NCBI GenBank assembly: GCA_029721435.1
Contig: CM056574.1
Coordinates: forward strand, 32,878,001 to 32,942,000
From: Gymnothorax reevesii
Lineage: Eukaryota; Chordata; Actinopteri; Anguilliformes; Muraenidae
DNA: 64,000 nt
Reading direction: 5' to 3'
The notes beneath the pieces are model-generated. The model had not been told where the DNA came from, searched no databases, and saw only the letters and a program-made list of their open reading frames with translations. The position numbers were made by a program, and so were the translations under genes. This document shows, piece by piece, positions 22,000 to 32,561 of this stretch (its first letter is position 1; each line of letters opens with the position of its first letter).

Positions 22000-23090
22000 G
22001 TTTGTGTGTGTGAGTGTGTTCTTTTAGATTTTCAGCATGTTTCATAGATTGAACGTGACTCTCACCATGTCCCAAGCTAAGTTCCATCGCTCCTGCCCGC
22101 CCCTACCCAATCTCCACCAGCCCTGTGAGCATTAGATAAGTAAAAAAAAAAACCACATGCGCCCCATAAGAGTTAAGGTATTTCCAAAGAAAAGAGTAAA
22201 CAAGCTTGCTACTATTTTCCTGCGTTCATACTTTATTGTCTTGCTGACTGCCAAAAGGTGATTGGAACTGCCTCCAAGGAATCCTCCAAGGCAGTCCTCC
22301 ACTAAGATTTCAAGAGTTTTAGGTTGGAGCGTAACTGAAGAGATGATAAGAATGTGAATAATGTGAGTGGGACTCTACAGGCAGAGAGACCACATCTGTA
22401 GCACCATCAGCATTCTTCTCTGAGGTAAACACATCAACCAGTGTGAGCGCTGGAGAAGAAAGAACACCCACCAGCAAGCCGAGCCCTCTTACCTGTTCCA
22501 GGCAGCTTCGCCCAGCACAGAGTTCAGCACAGCCCTGCACACTCATCAGAGTGACCATTAACATACTGATGTACAAGTTGCTGATCAACACATTGGAGGC
22601 CAGTTTGTTCAAGCCAATACCAAGGCTCCAGCCATGCAGCCAGGTGTACATCCACACAGAGTAAGGAGCAACATGGCATCAGCTGGGGCTCTGAGGTGAA
22701 GCATGGATTCTGTTTGGCTGCATAGTATCACCAAAGTCACTGCAATGTTATTGCTCAGCCCCATTATAGTGTGGGGCTACATAGCCGAAGTTGATGGAGT
22801 ACAGGCAAGGGTTGTTGGCATTAAGCTGTGGCAAAACTGAAATTCAGTTTAAGGCCATAAATATTGCTGACATATGTGGCTGACTCAGTTAGGAAGTGTT
22901 ACACAAGATTCCTCAGAAATCCAGCTGATTAGCTTCTCTTTTTCTTTGCCCAGAACTTCTCCTACAGTGTGAGAATAAATGATTCTCCCATTATAACGGT
23001 AAAATCAGTCATCAGTTGTTCCCAAAGAGAAGTAGTGGAGTACTGGAAATCATCAATGATGTTACCGCAACAGCAGAGTGTCACGCCATC
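22000..23090. repeat. Duplicated segment, copy 1 (holds GPCR pseudogene)
   Basis: The segment matches 31780-32171 plus 36780-38110 in order and orientation. Shared landmarks: a GT-rich start, ATTTTCAGCATGT, CCCAAGCTAAGTTCCATC, TCTCCACCAG, GATCCTCCAAGxCAGTCCTCC-type text, the GPCR remnant, and upstream TTAGCTTCTCTTTTTCTTTG and GATTCTCCCATTATAAC. This is a duplication of a receptor gene with both flanks. Confidence 0.85.
22340..22830 (-). pseudogene. GPCR pseudogene 1 (LTB4R-like)
   Basis: The minus strand retains YTWLHGWSLG (TM2/first outer loop), SNLYISMLMVTLMSVQ (TM3; the intact gene has SLYSNLLTVTLMSVQRY) and LEQVRGLGLLVGVL (TM4 side). The conserved QRY arginine region, the TM5-TM7 half and the start codon are lost, and there are frameshifts and a large internal deletion near 22330-22370. 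Confidence 0.8.
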
Positions 23091-23671
23091 AGCAGTTTCC
23101 TGGTCCTTGTCAATTTTTGTATATTTCAATTCCCTGTTTTATATCATGCCCTCAGTTTTTAGTCTGTATCAGGTTCTATGGGTGCATCTCAAAGCATGGG
23201 CTACATCCTTCATAGGCTGCATTTTTAGGGATTGTCACTTAATTCCATCCACCAAACTGACATGACATCATTTCAGTTCTGTTAAATAGCTTTGGCTTAA
23301 GCGAATCGTCTCTGGTTTCCCAAACCCCAACCTTAACTCTCGCACCTAACCCTAAACCTAGCCCCAAACCTAAAATTTAACCTTATACTTAGCCCAAAAA
23401 GTCAGTTTAACAGATGGTAGGAAGTGACGACCCCTAAAAATGCTGCCTTTGAAGGCTGCAGCCTACACTTAGAGATTTATATATTTAGTTTCAGTCCATT
23501 CTCAGTTTATACTTGGTTATTTGTTATTATCAAAACATTGTTGTGCTTGTTATTTTATGTACTTGTCGCTAGGTTAATTTCCTCGTACTTGTTTTCGATA
23601 TATTTATGTTCATTGTATCATGGCATACATACCCATAACCATGCCCCGTAGTGCTTACCAGTAATTTCCCT
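23091..23671. other. Non-coding stretch
   Basis: Includes a short CCTAACCCTAAACCTAGCCC tract near 23345. No gene recognised. Confidence 0.4.
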
Positions 23672-23840
23672 GGGCCCGTATTCACAAAGCATCTTATCTT
23701 ACCGCTAGGAGTACTCCTAAGTCATGCTAAAAGATTTTATGTAGGAGTAAAATCTTAAAAGTTATTCACAAAGCCGCTGAGAGCACCTTTTAGTTAAGAA
23801 AAATGGTAACTCCTAGACTAGGAGTAGGGTGGGAGTAAAT
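23672..23840 (+). repeat. Dispersed repeat end (GGGCCCGTATTCACAAAG type)
   Basis: It begins GGGCCCGTATTCACAAAGCA followed by imperfect inverted AGGAGTxxTCCTA blocks; related to 11640-11793 on the other strand. Likely the end of a non-autonomous Harbinger-like element. Confidence 0.5.
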
Positions 23841-24744
23841 CTCTGTTGCTATCGATGACATCAATTCTCATGCACGAGCCTTGGGACAATGAGCACGGTG
23901 ATTGGTTGTTTGATAACAGGGCGGCCCACTGAAAAAAAATATCCCACATACAACCCATGGAGGAAAAAAATGAGGAAATAGTCCAAGCGGCTGGTCTGTC
24001 CCATGAAATAACAAGGTAACATTGTCACCAATATTCCCTGCCACAGTAAGAATGGTCACGGGGGAATGGGGAAAACTTACTCCATACACCAAGTTCAGAG
24101 TCAAGGGCCATAACTCCGTAAAACAAATTTCTCAGAATCATTTGTCGAACTCATGCAATAGGGTCATTAGTAGTGGCCACATCCAAAATTTCACCCATGA
24201 AGGTGCAATGGTTGCCGAGAAAACTTGTCCCCTTTGCAAATCCCATACGCCAAGTCTATGAACTGAAACAAGGACCATAACTACGTAAAAATAAATATCT
24301 AGAAATCAACTGCTAAATAAAGGCTAAAATAAATAAACAAAGAAGACACCTGTTTTGAGAAGTTAATTAAACTTATGTTTTGAGATAACCTGCTTGTCAG
24401 GCCAGACGGCTGACAATTACAATCAATTTGATTAAGCGCAATGCGTGGCTTGACAGATATGCAGTGTGGTATGTAAGATGCTCATCCAGTCTGATATCTA
24501 CTGAACAACAAAAAAAAAAAGAAAGTTAATTAAAGGCAGACTGGAAAATAAGTTTGCGCGTAATCATTTAAGAAAATCAAATTTATTACTAGTGCGTGCA
24601 CATTTACACTCGTTTCATAAAACTTTTCTTTATTTTGCAGTCACTTTGACTGAGTAGCCATAAGAGTACATTAATTAACTAGCTAACTTGCATTTCTTTT
24701 GTTGCTCAGTATATATAGGCCTACAGACACTTTGACCGTGATCA
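23841..24744. other. Non-coding stretch with a weak internal repeat
   Basis: CAAGGGCCATAACTCCGTAA near 24103 recurs as CAAGGACCATAACTACGTAA near 24270, about 167 bp apart, so a degenerate tandem repeat is present. No coding region recognised. Confidence 0.4.
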
Positions 24745-25645
24745 CATTTTGACAATGGCAGATCTTCTATTGTTAGGGGAATAAGCTTCTGTCCGAAGTG
24801 AGAGGAACTTTTGGCACAGAGAAGATCTCCTCCGGGAAAGTGACGAGTGGCTGCTCGTTTTGTGTGGTACCCAATAAAATGTCATGGAGTAATACTAATG
24901 AAAGTACAATGAAGAGTGATCCCTGCAGACTGTATTTTAACAATTAGCCTCATGCAGCTCCGATCGAGGCGGTCGGGACTAATCCGTATCCCCACTGCCT
25001 CATATTCCAATGATAGAGGGGAAGCCCAGAAGTTCTGTCACACGCTCCTCAAACGGTGACAGCCGGATGTTTGAGTCTGGTTGGCCTCCAACGGTCAACC
25101 TGTTTTTTGGTGGTGATCTTAAAATCGGACCACTTTTTCTTACCTACATGTAATGCATTTGGTTTGTCAGTTATGTAGGCTACATAACATGAAATATCAT
25201 GGATCTAGAAATTGAATTTATTAATGAATCAAATCAAACCTCTTTCCACCCCAACAGTGTTTACCGCAGCAGCAACAGTTTTCCAAACTGCAGCCTTCTG
25301 GGCTCCTTTTATGCCACCTTTAAGGCTTCCAAATAAAATTATTGTGTTTTTCACCTCCTCGGACGTGATAATTTATATTTCCTCCTCCGTGAAGTTTTTT
25401 CTTTGCCGTCTTTCGAGAGTCCATGTCATACAGTGGGCAGGACTATGTCTCCCGGAGCATGAATTTATAGGGGCATCGTGTAAATTACAATGGATTCAGC
25501 CGCCAGATTTATCAACGCCACGCCAGTTCTAAACTGAGATCAGCAACGTACACACTTTTAGTAAATCAGATGTGACACATGGCGAACGCTGATATTTACA
25601 ACAGAATCTACACCAGATCCTACGCAAGTTTGATAAATGAGGCCC
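24745..25645 (-). mobile_element. PIF/Harbinger-like element remnant
   Basis: The minus-strand start (25630-25645) reads GGGCCTCATTTATCAA, a terminus seen on teleost Harbinger elements. Behind it lies a broken Myb/SANT-type ORF. The other end could not be located. A Tc1-like fragment begins directly next to the terminus. Confidence 0.6.
25050..25440 (-). pseudogene. Harbinger Myb/SANT-like DNA-binding protein, broken
   Basis: On the minus strand: KNFTEEEI, ITSEEVKNTIILFGSLKGG, AQKAAVWKTVAAAVNTVGVE, then, after a disrupted stretch, KKWSDFKITTKKQVDRWRPT. The spaced tryptophans and KKWxDxK block fit the Myb/SANT-like partner protein of Harbinger transposons, which helps the transposase reach the nucleus and DNA. 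In-frame stops interrupt it. Confidence 0.6.
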
Positions 25646-26695
25646 ATTGTCTGGATGGGCGCATGTTGTTGTAAAACCCCTATATCCTTTTCAGCATTGA
25701 TAGTGCCTATCCAGATATGTAAGCTGCCCACACCATAGGCACTAATGCAACCCCATACCATCAGAGATGTAGGCTTCTGAACTGAGCACTGATAACAAGC
25801 TGGATGGTCTCTCTCCTCTTTAGTCTGCACCACACAGTGTACGTGGTTTCCAAAAAGAATTTGAATTTTTTATTTATCTGACTGCAGAACAGTTTTCCAT
25901 TTTGCCTCAGTCCATTTTAAATAAACTTTGGCCCAGAGAGCACAGTGGCATTTCTGAATTGTGTTCACATATGGCTTCTTCTTTGCATGCTACAGCTTTA
26001 ACTTACATTTGTGGGTTGCATGGCGGACTGTAATCACAGACAATGATTTTTGGAAGTGTTCCTGAGGCCAAGCAGTGAATTCCAGTGCAGAGTCAGGCCT
26101 GTTTTTTAGGCAGTGCTGCCTGACGGCCCGAAGATCACAAGCATCCAATACTGACCTTCAGCCTAGTCCCGTGCGCACAGACATTTCTCCAGATTCTCTG
26201 AATCTTTTCATGATAGTGTATATTGTAGATGGTGGGATAATCAAAGCCTTCGCAATTTTATATGGTGGAACATTTTTCTGAAATCGTTCCCCAATTTTTA
26301 GACGCAGTTTTTTGCAGATTGGTGAACCTCTGCCTCTCTTTACTTCTGAGAGACTCTTCCTTTCCAGAATGCTCTTTTTACACCCAGTCATGTCACTGAC
26401 CTTTTGCCAATTATCCTATTTAGTAGCAAAATGCTTCTCCAGTTATTTTTCATTGGTACTTTTCCTGCCTTTTGTTGCCCCTGTCCCAACATTTTTGAGA
26501 TGTGACTTGCTGCCATTAATTTCAAAATGAGCTAATATTTTTCATGAAATGGTAAAATGTCTCACTTTCAACATCTGATATGTTGTCAACGTCCTATTGT
26601 GAATAAAATGTTGGTTTATGAGATTAGCAAATCATTGCTGTTTTTATTCTCATTTTACACAACATCCCAACTACATTGGAAGTGGGGTTTGTGTA
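25646..26695 (-). mobile_element. Tc1-like element remnant
   Basis: The minus-strand start near 26695 has the end TACACAAACCCCACTTCC. An N-terminal helix-turn-helix remnant follows at 26158-26391 (GERFQKNVPPYKIAKAL and PPSTIYTIMKRFRESG), and a catalytic-core remnant at 25660-25833 ([35 protein letters not shown]). The end distal to the start is missing where it meets the Harbinger terminus. Confidence 0.75.
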
Positions 26696-27155
26696 AACAT
26701 ACATAATCTTACACTGCTAATCGTATACCATTATCCAAAAGGAAATGAAAAGCAACATAAAACTAGACAAGAGTCTACTGATAGCCTTTGCACAAGCCAA
26801 TGAGCCATTCATCTCCCACTCATAACTAAAATTTGCACATGCACTGTATTGCTAACAGAGCCTAAAGAAGATTATGACATAGAAAATAAAAATCAGAGCC
26901 CATTTTTAGACTTGGTGCCCATCTGCCCGCGTAAAAAGAAAGGAATGATAATCAAGGGGAGTGTAGGGACACCACAGTGCATTCTTATTGGTGAGCAAGG
27001 CTAGATTATGAGCCGGGCAAGTGGGCCCTGGGACTGCGCAGTGGTGTCTCCAACATCTTAGGCTTGGCATACAGAACAAGACTGCCAGTCTGGCCCTTCA
27101 ATACATACAGCACACACGGGCAGGTAGGAACCAAGGCCCCGCCCCTTGCCACTTG
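26696..27155. other. Non-coding stretch
   Basis: No recognisable gene or repeat boundary. Confidence 0.4.
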
Positions 27156-27348
27156 AAGTTGGCTGAACTTTGGAGGCTCTGTGTCCCTCAGTGCAAAAAT
27201 TGTGAGCTGATCACTCGGGCCTTTGGGTCTGTCAGTGTGTATTGTGTGAAATAACTTCTAGAGCCTTTGGGTCCATTGTTCAATATTGTGTGAGCTGGCC
27301 ACTAGGACGTCTGGGTTCCTCAGTGCACATTGTGTGAGCTAACCACTT
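27156..27348. repeat. Degenerate tandem repeat, about 44-bp unit, four copies
   Basis: Units share ATTGTGTGAGCTxxCCACT and a TTTGGGTCxxTCAGTG block. Length differences of 1-2 bp and many substitutions indicate an old array. Confidence 0.6.
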
Positions 27349-27475
27349 TTTTCCTTCCCATTCATGGAGTGTGGTTTATGCAGGTGGGGATGTTGTTTGT
27401 CATAGCTCCATTAGACTTCTCTGACCAATCAGAAATCAGTGCAAGTTAATGACCCAGTAGAGGAACATTACCTTA

Positions 27476-28546
27476 TGTTATGGTTCTGCCTCGTGTGCTG
27501 TCTTGTCATTGTGCTTATTACTTTTATTTTTGTGCTTGTGCCTTTTCTCTCGTGCCTTACACTTGGGTTTATTTTTCAGCTTTCAATTCGCCATCTGAGG
27601 ATTGATTCACTCTTGCCCAAACTCCTGTGATGTCGTTTGACAGCCTTCAGCATACCTGCCTCTCGTTGTCCAATCACGTTTCCTCATTCGGAATCGGCTG
27701 TGGTATTTCATTCATTACTTCCACCTGTGCTTAATTCTGTGTCTTGCTAAACTCTGAGTTGAATGCATTCTCTGATAGGATCATTACTAACCCGTGCTAA
27801 CCAGCGCTTATTTGAGGGAGATAAGCTATATAAGCTATAAGATATATTTTGTCACGTAGTATTGAGCTTAATTGACTCATTAGCGTGTGCGAGTGTTTCT
27901 AGCTTTTGTAATTTCTTCCCAAGCTTTCCCTGATTAACAACGTTTAAAGCTATGCTTTCCTTCGCTTCTCTCGTGGTGTTTTTATACATGTCCTATTTAA
28001 ATTTCCTTGATCTAAACTGTCTAGTTTGATTGATGGTCTCAGCGTCTTTTCTCGAGTCATTATTGTTCACCCAATTCTCTTCAATTTGCTGATTAATACC
28101 ATGTGTTTCTGTTTCCTTCTGAGATTGCCTTCCGAGTCCCCGCCTCCTTCCGTGTGTATTTCTGTGGGCAGGAGGGAAGTGATCTTAAGACGGAACTTTT
28201 TCTGCCTTGCGCTACATTGTGAAATCTCAGCTTCTGTGCCTTCCTGAGTATTTCCTTTGTGCGATTCCCGAGCCTTGTGGTTTTGCTGCGCCCACGTCTT
28301 GTCTAAGTATCCCGGTGTTTCCGTCAGACTAGTTAGGTTAAGTTTTCTAGTTTAGCCACTCATTGAGTGTGGACCTTTGTTTCCCCCCGCCTTGGGCAGC
28401 GTACCTTAGTTTTTCCCATTCGTTCAGTGCATGTGCTCAGTGTTTTGTTTCTGGCCCGATTGCCTGCTTTTCTCATTTAGTGTTTTGGTGTTAAATAAGC
28501 TCTATTGTTCCTGCATCTGGTGTTCCCCCCTGACCATTTCTTGACA
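27476..28546 (+). mobile_element. Solo LTR with 5-bp target duplication
   Basis: It starts TGTTATGGTTCTGCCTCGTG and ends CCTGACCATTTCTTGACA, within TG...CA ends, flanked by CCTTA at 27471-27475 and 28547-28551. At 1071 bp with no internal coding region or second LTR, it fits a solo LTR left by recombination. The wording is like teleost Gypsy LTRs. A TATATAAGC box near 27828 could be its promoter. Confidence 0.8.
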
Positions 28547-28551
28547 CCTTA

Positions 28552-29944
28552 TAAATTTTGACAATGGAATTCTCTACATCAGATGGTCATAAAAGCCAGA
28601 CAGATGACTCTCTGCTCATTCAAAGAAGTTGCAGTGATCAAGATTTTTATTCTGAAACTTATGAGGCTTTAAGGAGACATTATCATCCAATACAATTTGC
28701 CACTTAAATCATCCCCAGATAACAATCCATTCAACTTTGAACCTTTTCCCAGTGATTAAACCCCCATGGAAATCAAATATTGAACAAAAGGTGCAAGCAA
28801 ACAGGCCATTTTCCTTTGAATGTGGCGCGCTAATTTATTAGGGTAGTCTCTTTTTCGATGCTTAGCTGTGACGTTACTCCGGCTGCTCTGCATTTTGCCT
28901 ATGATACTTACGGCATACACACAGTGCAATCGCTAAATTACCACCGCAATTTTTGTCAAATGAGCTAGCTAGCCAGCATGCATGGAGTACCTTTCCATAA
29001 CCATGATGTAAAAATAGTTTGTTAGCTAGCTGGCTAGTCAGTGTCAACTGAATTTAAAAACCATTGAAAGTTCAACCGAGAGAGTCTGTGACATTACAGG
29101 GTATCAGAATGATGTAGCTTAGTACAAACAAAGCTCGAAACAATCGCAAAATTCACTCAACTTTCCTGTGACACACTTACTCGTGTAAGATTCTCTATAT
29201 CATATCCCCGGGGTTGGCTACCGCACCACACAGTGAGTTTGTATCATTTGTCATGTATGTTTCTATGTCAGTCATGCAGACATAGTCGCGGTCTTGGTGC
29301 AAGAAATCTAACTTACCTGCTTTCTTTTGAGGCGGGCAATTCGTATTAATAGCCGGATATCACACAAAAGACCCCAATGTTGAAGTATTATCATCACAAT
29401 GCATAATGCATGAATGCGATATAATGATGAAAATGACAGGCAAAACAAAGGCAGAGCCGGGACGACGTCACTATTTACTGCACCCCTAGTGGTATATTCT
29501 CAAAAATATTGTCTGCTAGAAGTGTCAAGGCGCGTTCCATAAACTTATCAAAAATATCTAAACAATTAGAAATAATTACCCCACATGAAAACTTTCCAAC
29601 ACAATTGATTTTATATATTTATGCAGTTATTGAGTGTCACTTGCTCTACCCCAATGATGTCGATTTAACTTTTTTTATTGTTAAACAGCCTTTTTGAAGT
29701 CTATTTCAAGAATTCCCCAAGGTCATTGTTTCTCACAGCCTTTTCAAAAGCTATTGCTATTAATATAGTACAAAAGTATTAATGCTACAATTAATCAGAT
29801 GATTGTCTTTAAACTATCAGTACTACTTGGACACTATTAGTTCTGAGAACCAATCAGCACTTGTCAAGGTAACCGTGTCACCATCCACCATCACGGGTCA
29901 GTGATTCCAGGTCCCAGAATGAATAGCATATAACAACCTGCACC
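28552..29944. other. Non-coding stretch
   Basis: A 47-codon frame begins at 28564 (MEFSTSDGHKSQTDDSLL) but has no known domain. The rest holds CTAGCTAGC-rich stretches and nothing recognisable. Confidence 0.35.
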
Positions 29945-30515
29945 TCTACACAGATGACCTGATTAACTCTGGCGCAGAGGGGAACTTCATCTCCTCACAA
30001 CTGGCAGGATGACTCAAACTCCCACTCCACCCGCTCAATACCCCCATCCCTGTGGCAGCCCTGGATGGGTGACATCTGGGCAGTGGAAGTATCCTGCACC
30101 AGTCAGCCTCCATCTCGCTGTGTGTACAGAAAAGCCACCAAGAGGAGCTCCCAATCCTATTTTTGCCAGTCTCCAGCCAGCCAGCTTGGCCTCCCATGAC
30201 TCAGACGACACAACCTAACCCTAACCACCGACAGCTCACATTCCGGTCACCCTGCTGTCGGCGGCACTGAAGCGTCTTCCTTGCTGCCTCCACAAAAGTA
30301 GAGAGTCCTGACCAGCATTCAAAACCGGATATCCCCCGAGAGTAGGCCTACTGGAAGCTTGGCGAGGTGTTTAGCAAGACCAGAGTTACCCAGCTACCCC
30401 TTCATCACCCTTGGGACTGTACCATCGAGCTCCTGTCCGGTGCCTCACCTCCCAGGTGCAACGTATACCCCCATTCGGTGGCTGAAACTCAAGCATTTGC
30501 CTTTTTACCTTTGCC
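29945..30515 (+). pseudogene. Gypsy retrotransposon protease/RT-start remnant
   Basis: The protease region reads LINSGAEGNFISSQLAG (the active-site DSG is here NSG), LPLHPLNTPIPVAALDG and GSGSILHQSASISLCV. After frameshifts comes the start of RT: GEVFSKTRVTQLPLHHPWDC, TIELLSGASPPRC and VYPHSVAETQAF. The order is that of Ty3/Gypsy Pol. Stops, frameshifts and the missing RT core show it is dead. Confidence 0.85.
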
Positions 30516-31593
30516 TTGCTGCAGGAAAGGCATAATAAAAACTTACTTCATCATTGTATCTGAATCTGGTTGCACGTTTGCCTTTTTTCAGTGCAGTCTG
30601 CTCCATGTACACATGAAAGCGATTGCAGTTACACTCGGGCTGCAGGACATCCCACTGCCCTGTAAGGACAGTGATTGTTGCTGAACTTGATTCTTGTTCC
30701 TTGGAGATCACGCTCCATTTCTCATTAATTTGAACAACTCTCCATCAACACTGCCTGTTTTAGCAAACAAACCAGAATGCTCTAAACAACCATTGACATT
30801 TTTTGTATTCTAAATTAATTCTAAATAGAAAAGGATAGTACACTTTAGCTATACATTATACCATTATACCAATACCACTTTCACTATTTCTCTTGAAATT
30901 GCATTCAACACTAATAATTGTAACAATGGAAATATTTTGTATTGTGTTAACCTGACTTCAGTGTAGAGAAATTAACAGTATTTCTCAGTACTCTGCTCTG
31001 CTCCACACAGTGAATATTCCAGTTAGTTGCTCAACCATCTACCAGAAACATTGAGCAATGAAATATTCAATGCATTCTGAACAGTATGGCATGAATATTA
31101 CCTCACTCCAGTGTGGTTAACAGTTCATTAGATTAACATATATGGGCAACATATATAAGACTGCCTGTAACAAAAACTAATGATGCCAGCAAAACAACAA
31201 CCTGATTCAATTGATTTTTTTTTTCAATAACAAGAGTGGACTTTCATGACTTTCATGCCCTGTATTGTTTTTGTAATGTAAATGTAAATTCAATGGAAAT
31301 TAAGACGAGTCAACCTTTAGAGTCAACCCTAACCCCTTTTTTTTGACATTTCAAATCAAGTGTGCTGTTGCACATGGCCAAAACAACTTCAGATGTGTCA
31401 CTAATGAACTTCATTTATCATGAATTTTCTTCACAGAAACAAGTAAACAGGAATTTCTCGCCAATTGCAGCATTAGTTGAATTCAAGTTCATTGCTCCAA
31501 CTGGCCAACACATTTTGTTTTCTGTTTGTGTGATTTTTTTAATTTATTTGCATGTCTTTCAGGGCAAGACACTAGTCAAGAACTTGGGTCCCA
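30516..31593. other. Non-coding stretch
   Basis: AT-rich; no gene or element recognised. Confidence 0.4.
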
Positions 31594-31713
31594 AGGGTCC
31601 CGAAAGTGTGGTCTGAGGCTGAGGTTACTGCAGTAATGCGACATTTCGGAGATCACACATGTGAAGGAAAACTGGCTACCAAACACGAATGCAGTCGCTG
31701 CAAGCTGGTAGAT
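31594..31713 (+). pseudogene. Orphan conserved-looking exon fragment (WSEAEV...HECSRCK)
   Basis: One frame reads KVWSEAEVTAVMRHFGDHTC, then EGKLATKHECSRCKLVD. I recognise this wording as a small C-terminal module (W-E-AVM-HF, GKLATK, CxxC) found in many uncharacterised fish proteins, but cannot name it. A TTTCAG acceptor precedes it at 31555-31562, yet the frame contains TAG between acceptor and module. It is more likely a relic than a working exon. Confidence 0.4.
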
Positions 31714-31779
31714 TCCTTCTGTTTGCACAAAGAACAACGCAAAATATAAAAGCTATAAACTCATTGGCAATCATGATTT

Positions 31780-32171
31780 TTGCACGCGCGCACCTGTGTG
31801 TGTGTGTGTGTGTGTATACGTGTGTGTGTGTGTCTGTGCATGTTCTTTAGATTTTCAGCATGTCTCATTGATTGAACATGACCCTAATCACCATTTTGAG
31901 GGCAATATTGCTAAATGTCCCAAGCTAAGTTCCATCACCCCTGCCCACACCCACCCAATCTCCACCAGACCTGTGAGTATTAGATGAGTTAAAAAAAAAA
32001 AACACATGCCCCACGCAAGGATTAGGGTATTTTCAAAGAAAAAGCAAACAATCCCTGTACTATTGTCCTGTATTCATACTTCATATCATTCATATCAGAT
32101 TGACAGTCTAAAGGTGTATAGAACTTATGACATCCTCCAAGACAGTCCTCCACGAAGATCTCAAGAGCTTT
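31780..32171. repeat. Duplicated segment, copy 2, 3' part
   Basis: It matches 22000-22320 base for base in long runs: CCCAAGCTAAGTTCCATCRC, TCTCCACCAG, GTGAGYATTAGATRAGT, the A-run, and GACAGTCCTCCAC. The match stops at 32171, where the LINE begins. A (TG)n tract occupies about 31796-31840. Confidence 0.85.
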
Positions 32172-32561
32172 ATATTTGTTTATTGTTTATTCATTAGGAT
32201 CCCCATTAGTTGATACCGAAGTAGCAACTAACCTTCCTGGGGTCCTCATATAAAGTAATACAAAAATACATTTGTAGATACAAAATTCATACATTACCCT
32301 CCACCCCCCCATTCCCTCCCACCCAAACCCACTAAAAATTTGTGTTCAAATTCATTTGCCTTCACTCATATACACAAAAAAATTTACATTTGCAGCATCA
32401 AAATCTTTTGCTGTTCGCATCTTCCAATTATTTATGATACCAATACCAACACAAATAGTACAATAATGATTCCAATACAAATGAGACAATAACATCAAAA
32501 TATTATATTTAACAGACAGCCAGTAGGTTATTTTAGAACTATTCTATTCAATTGACCGAAC

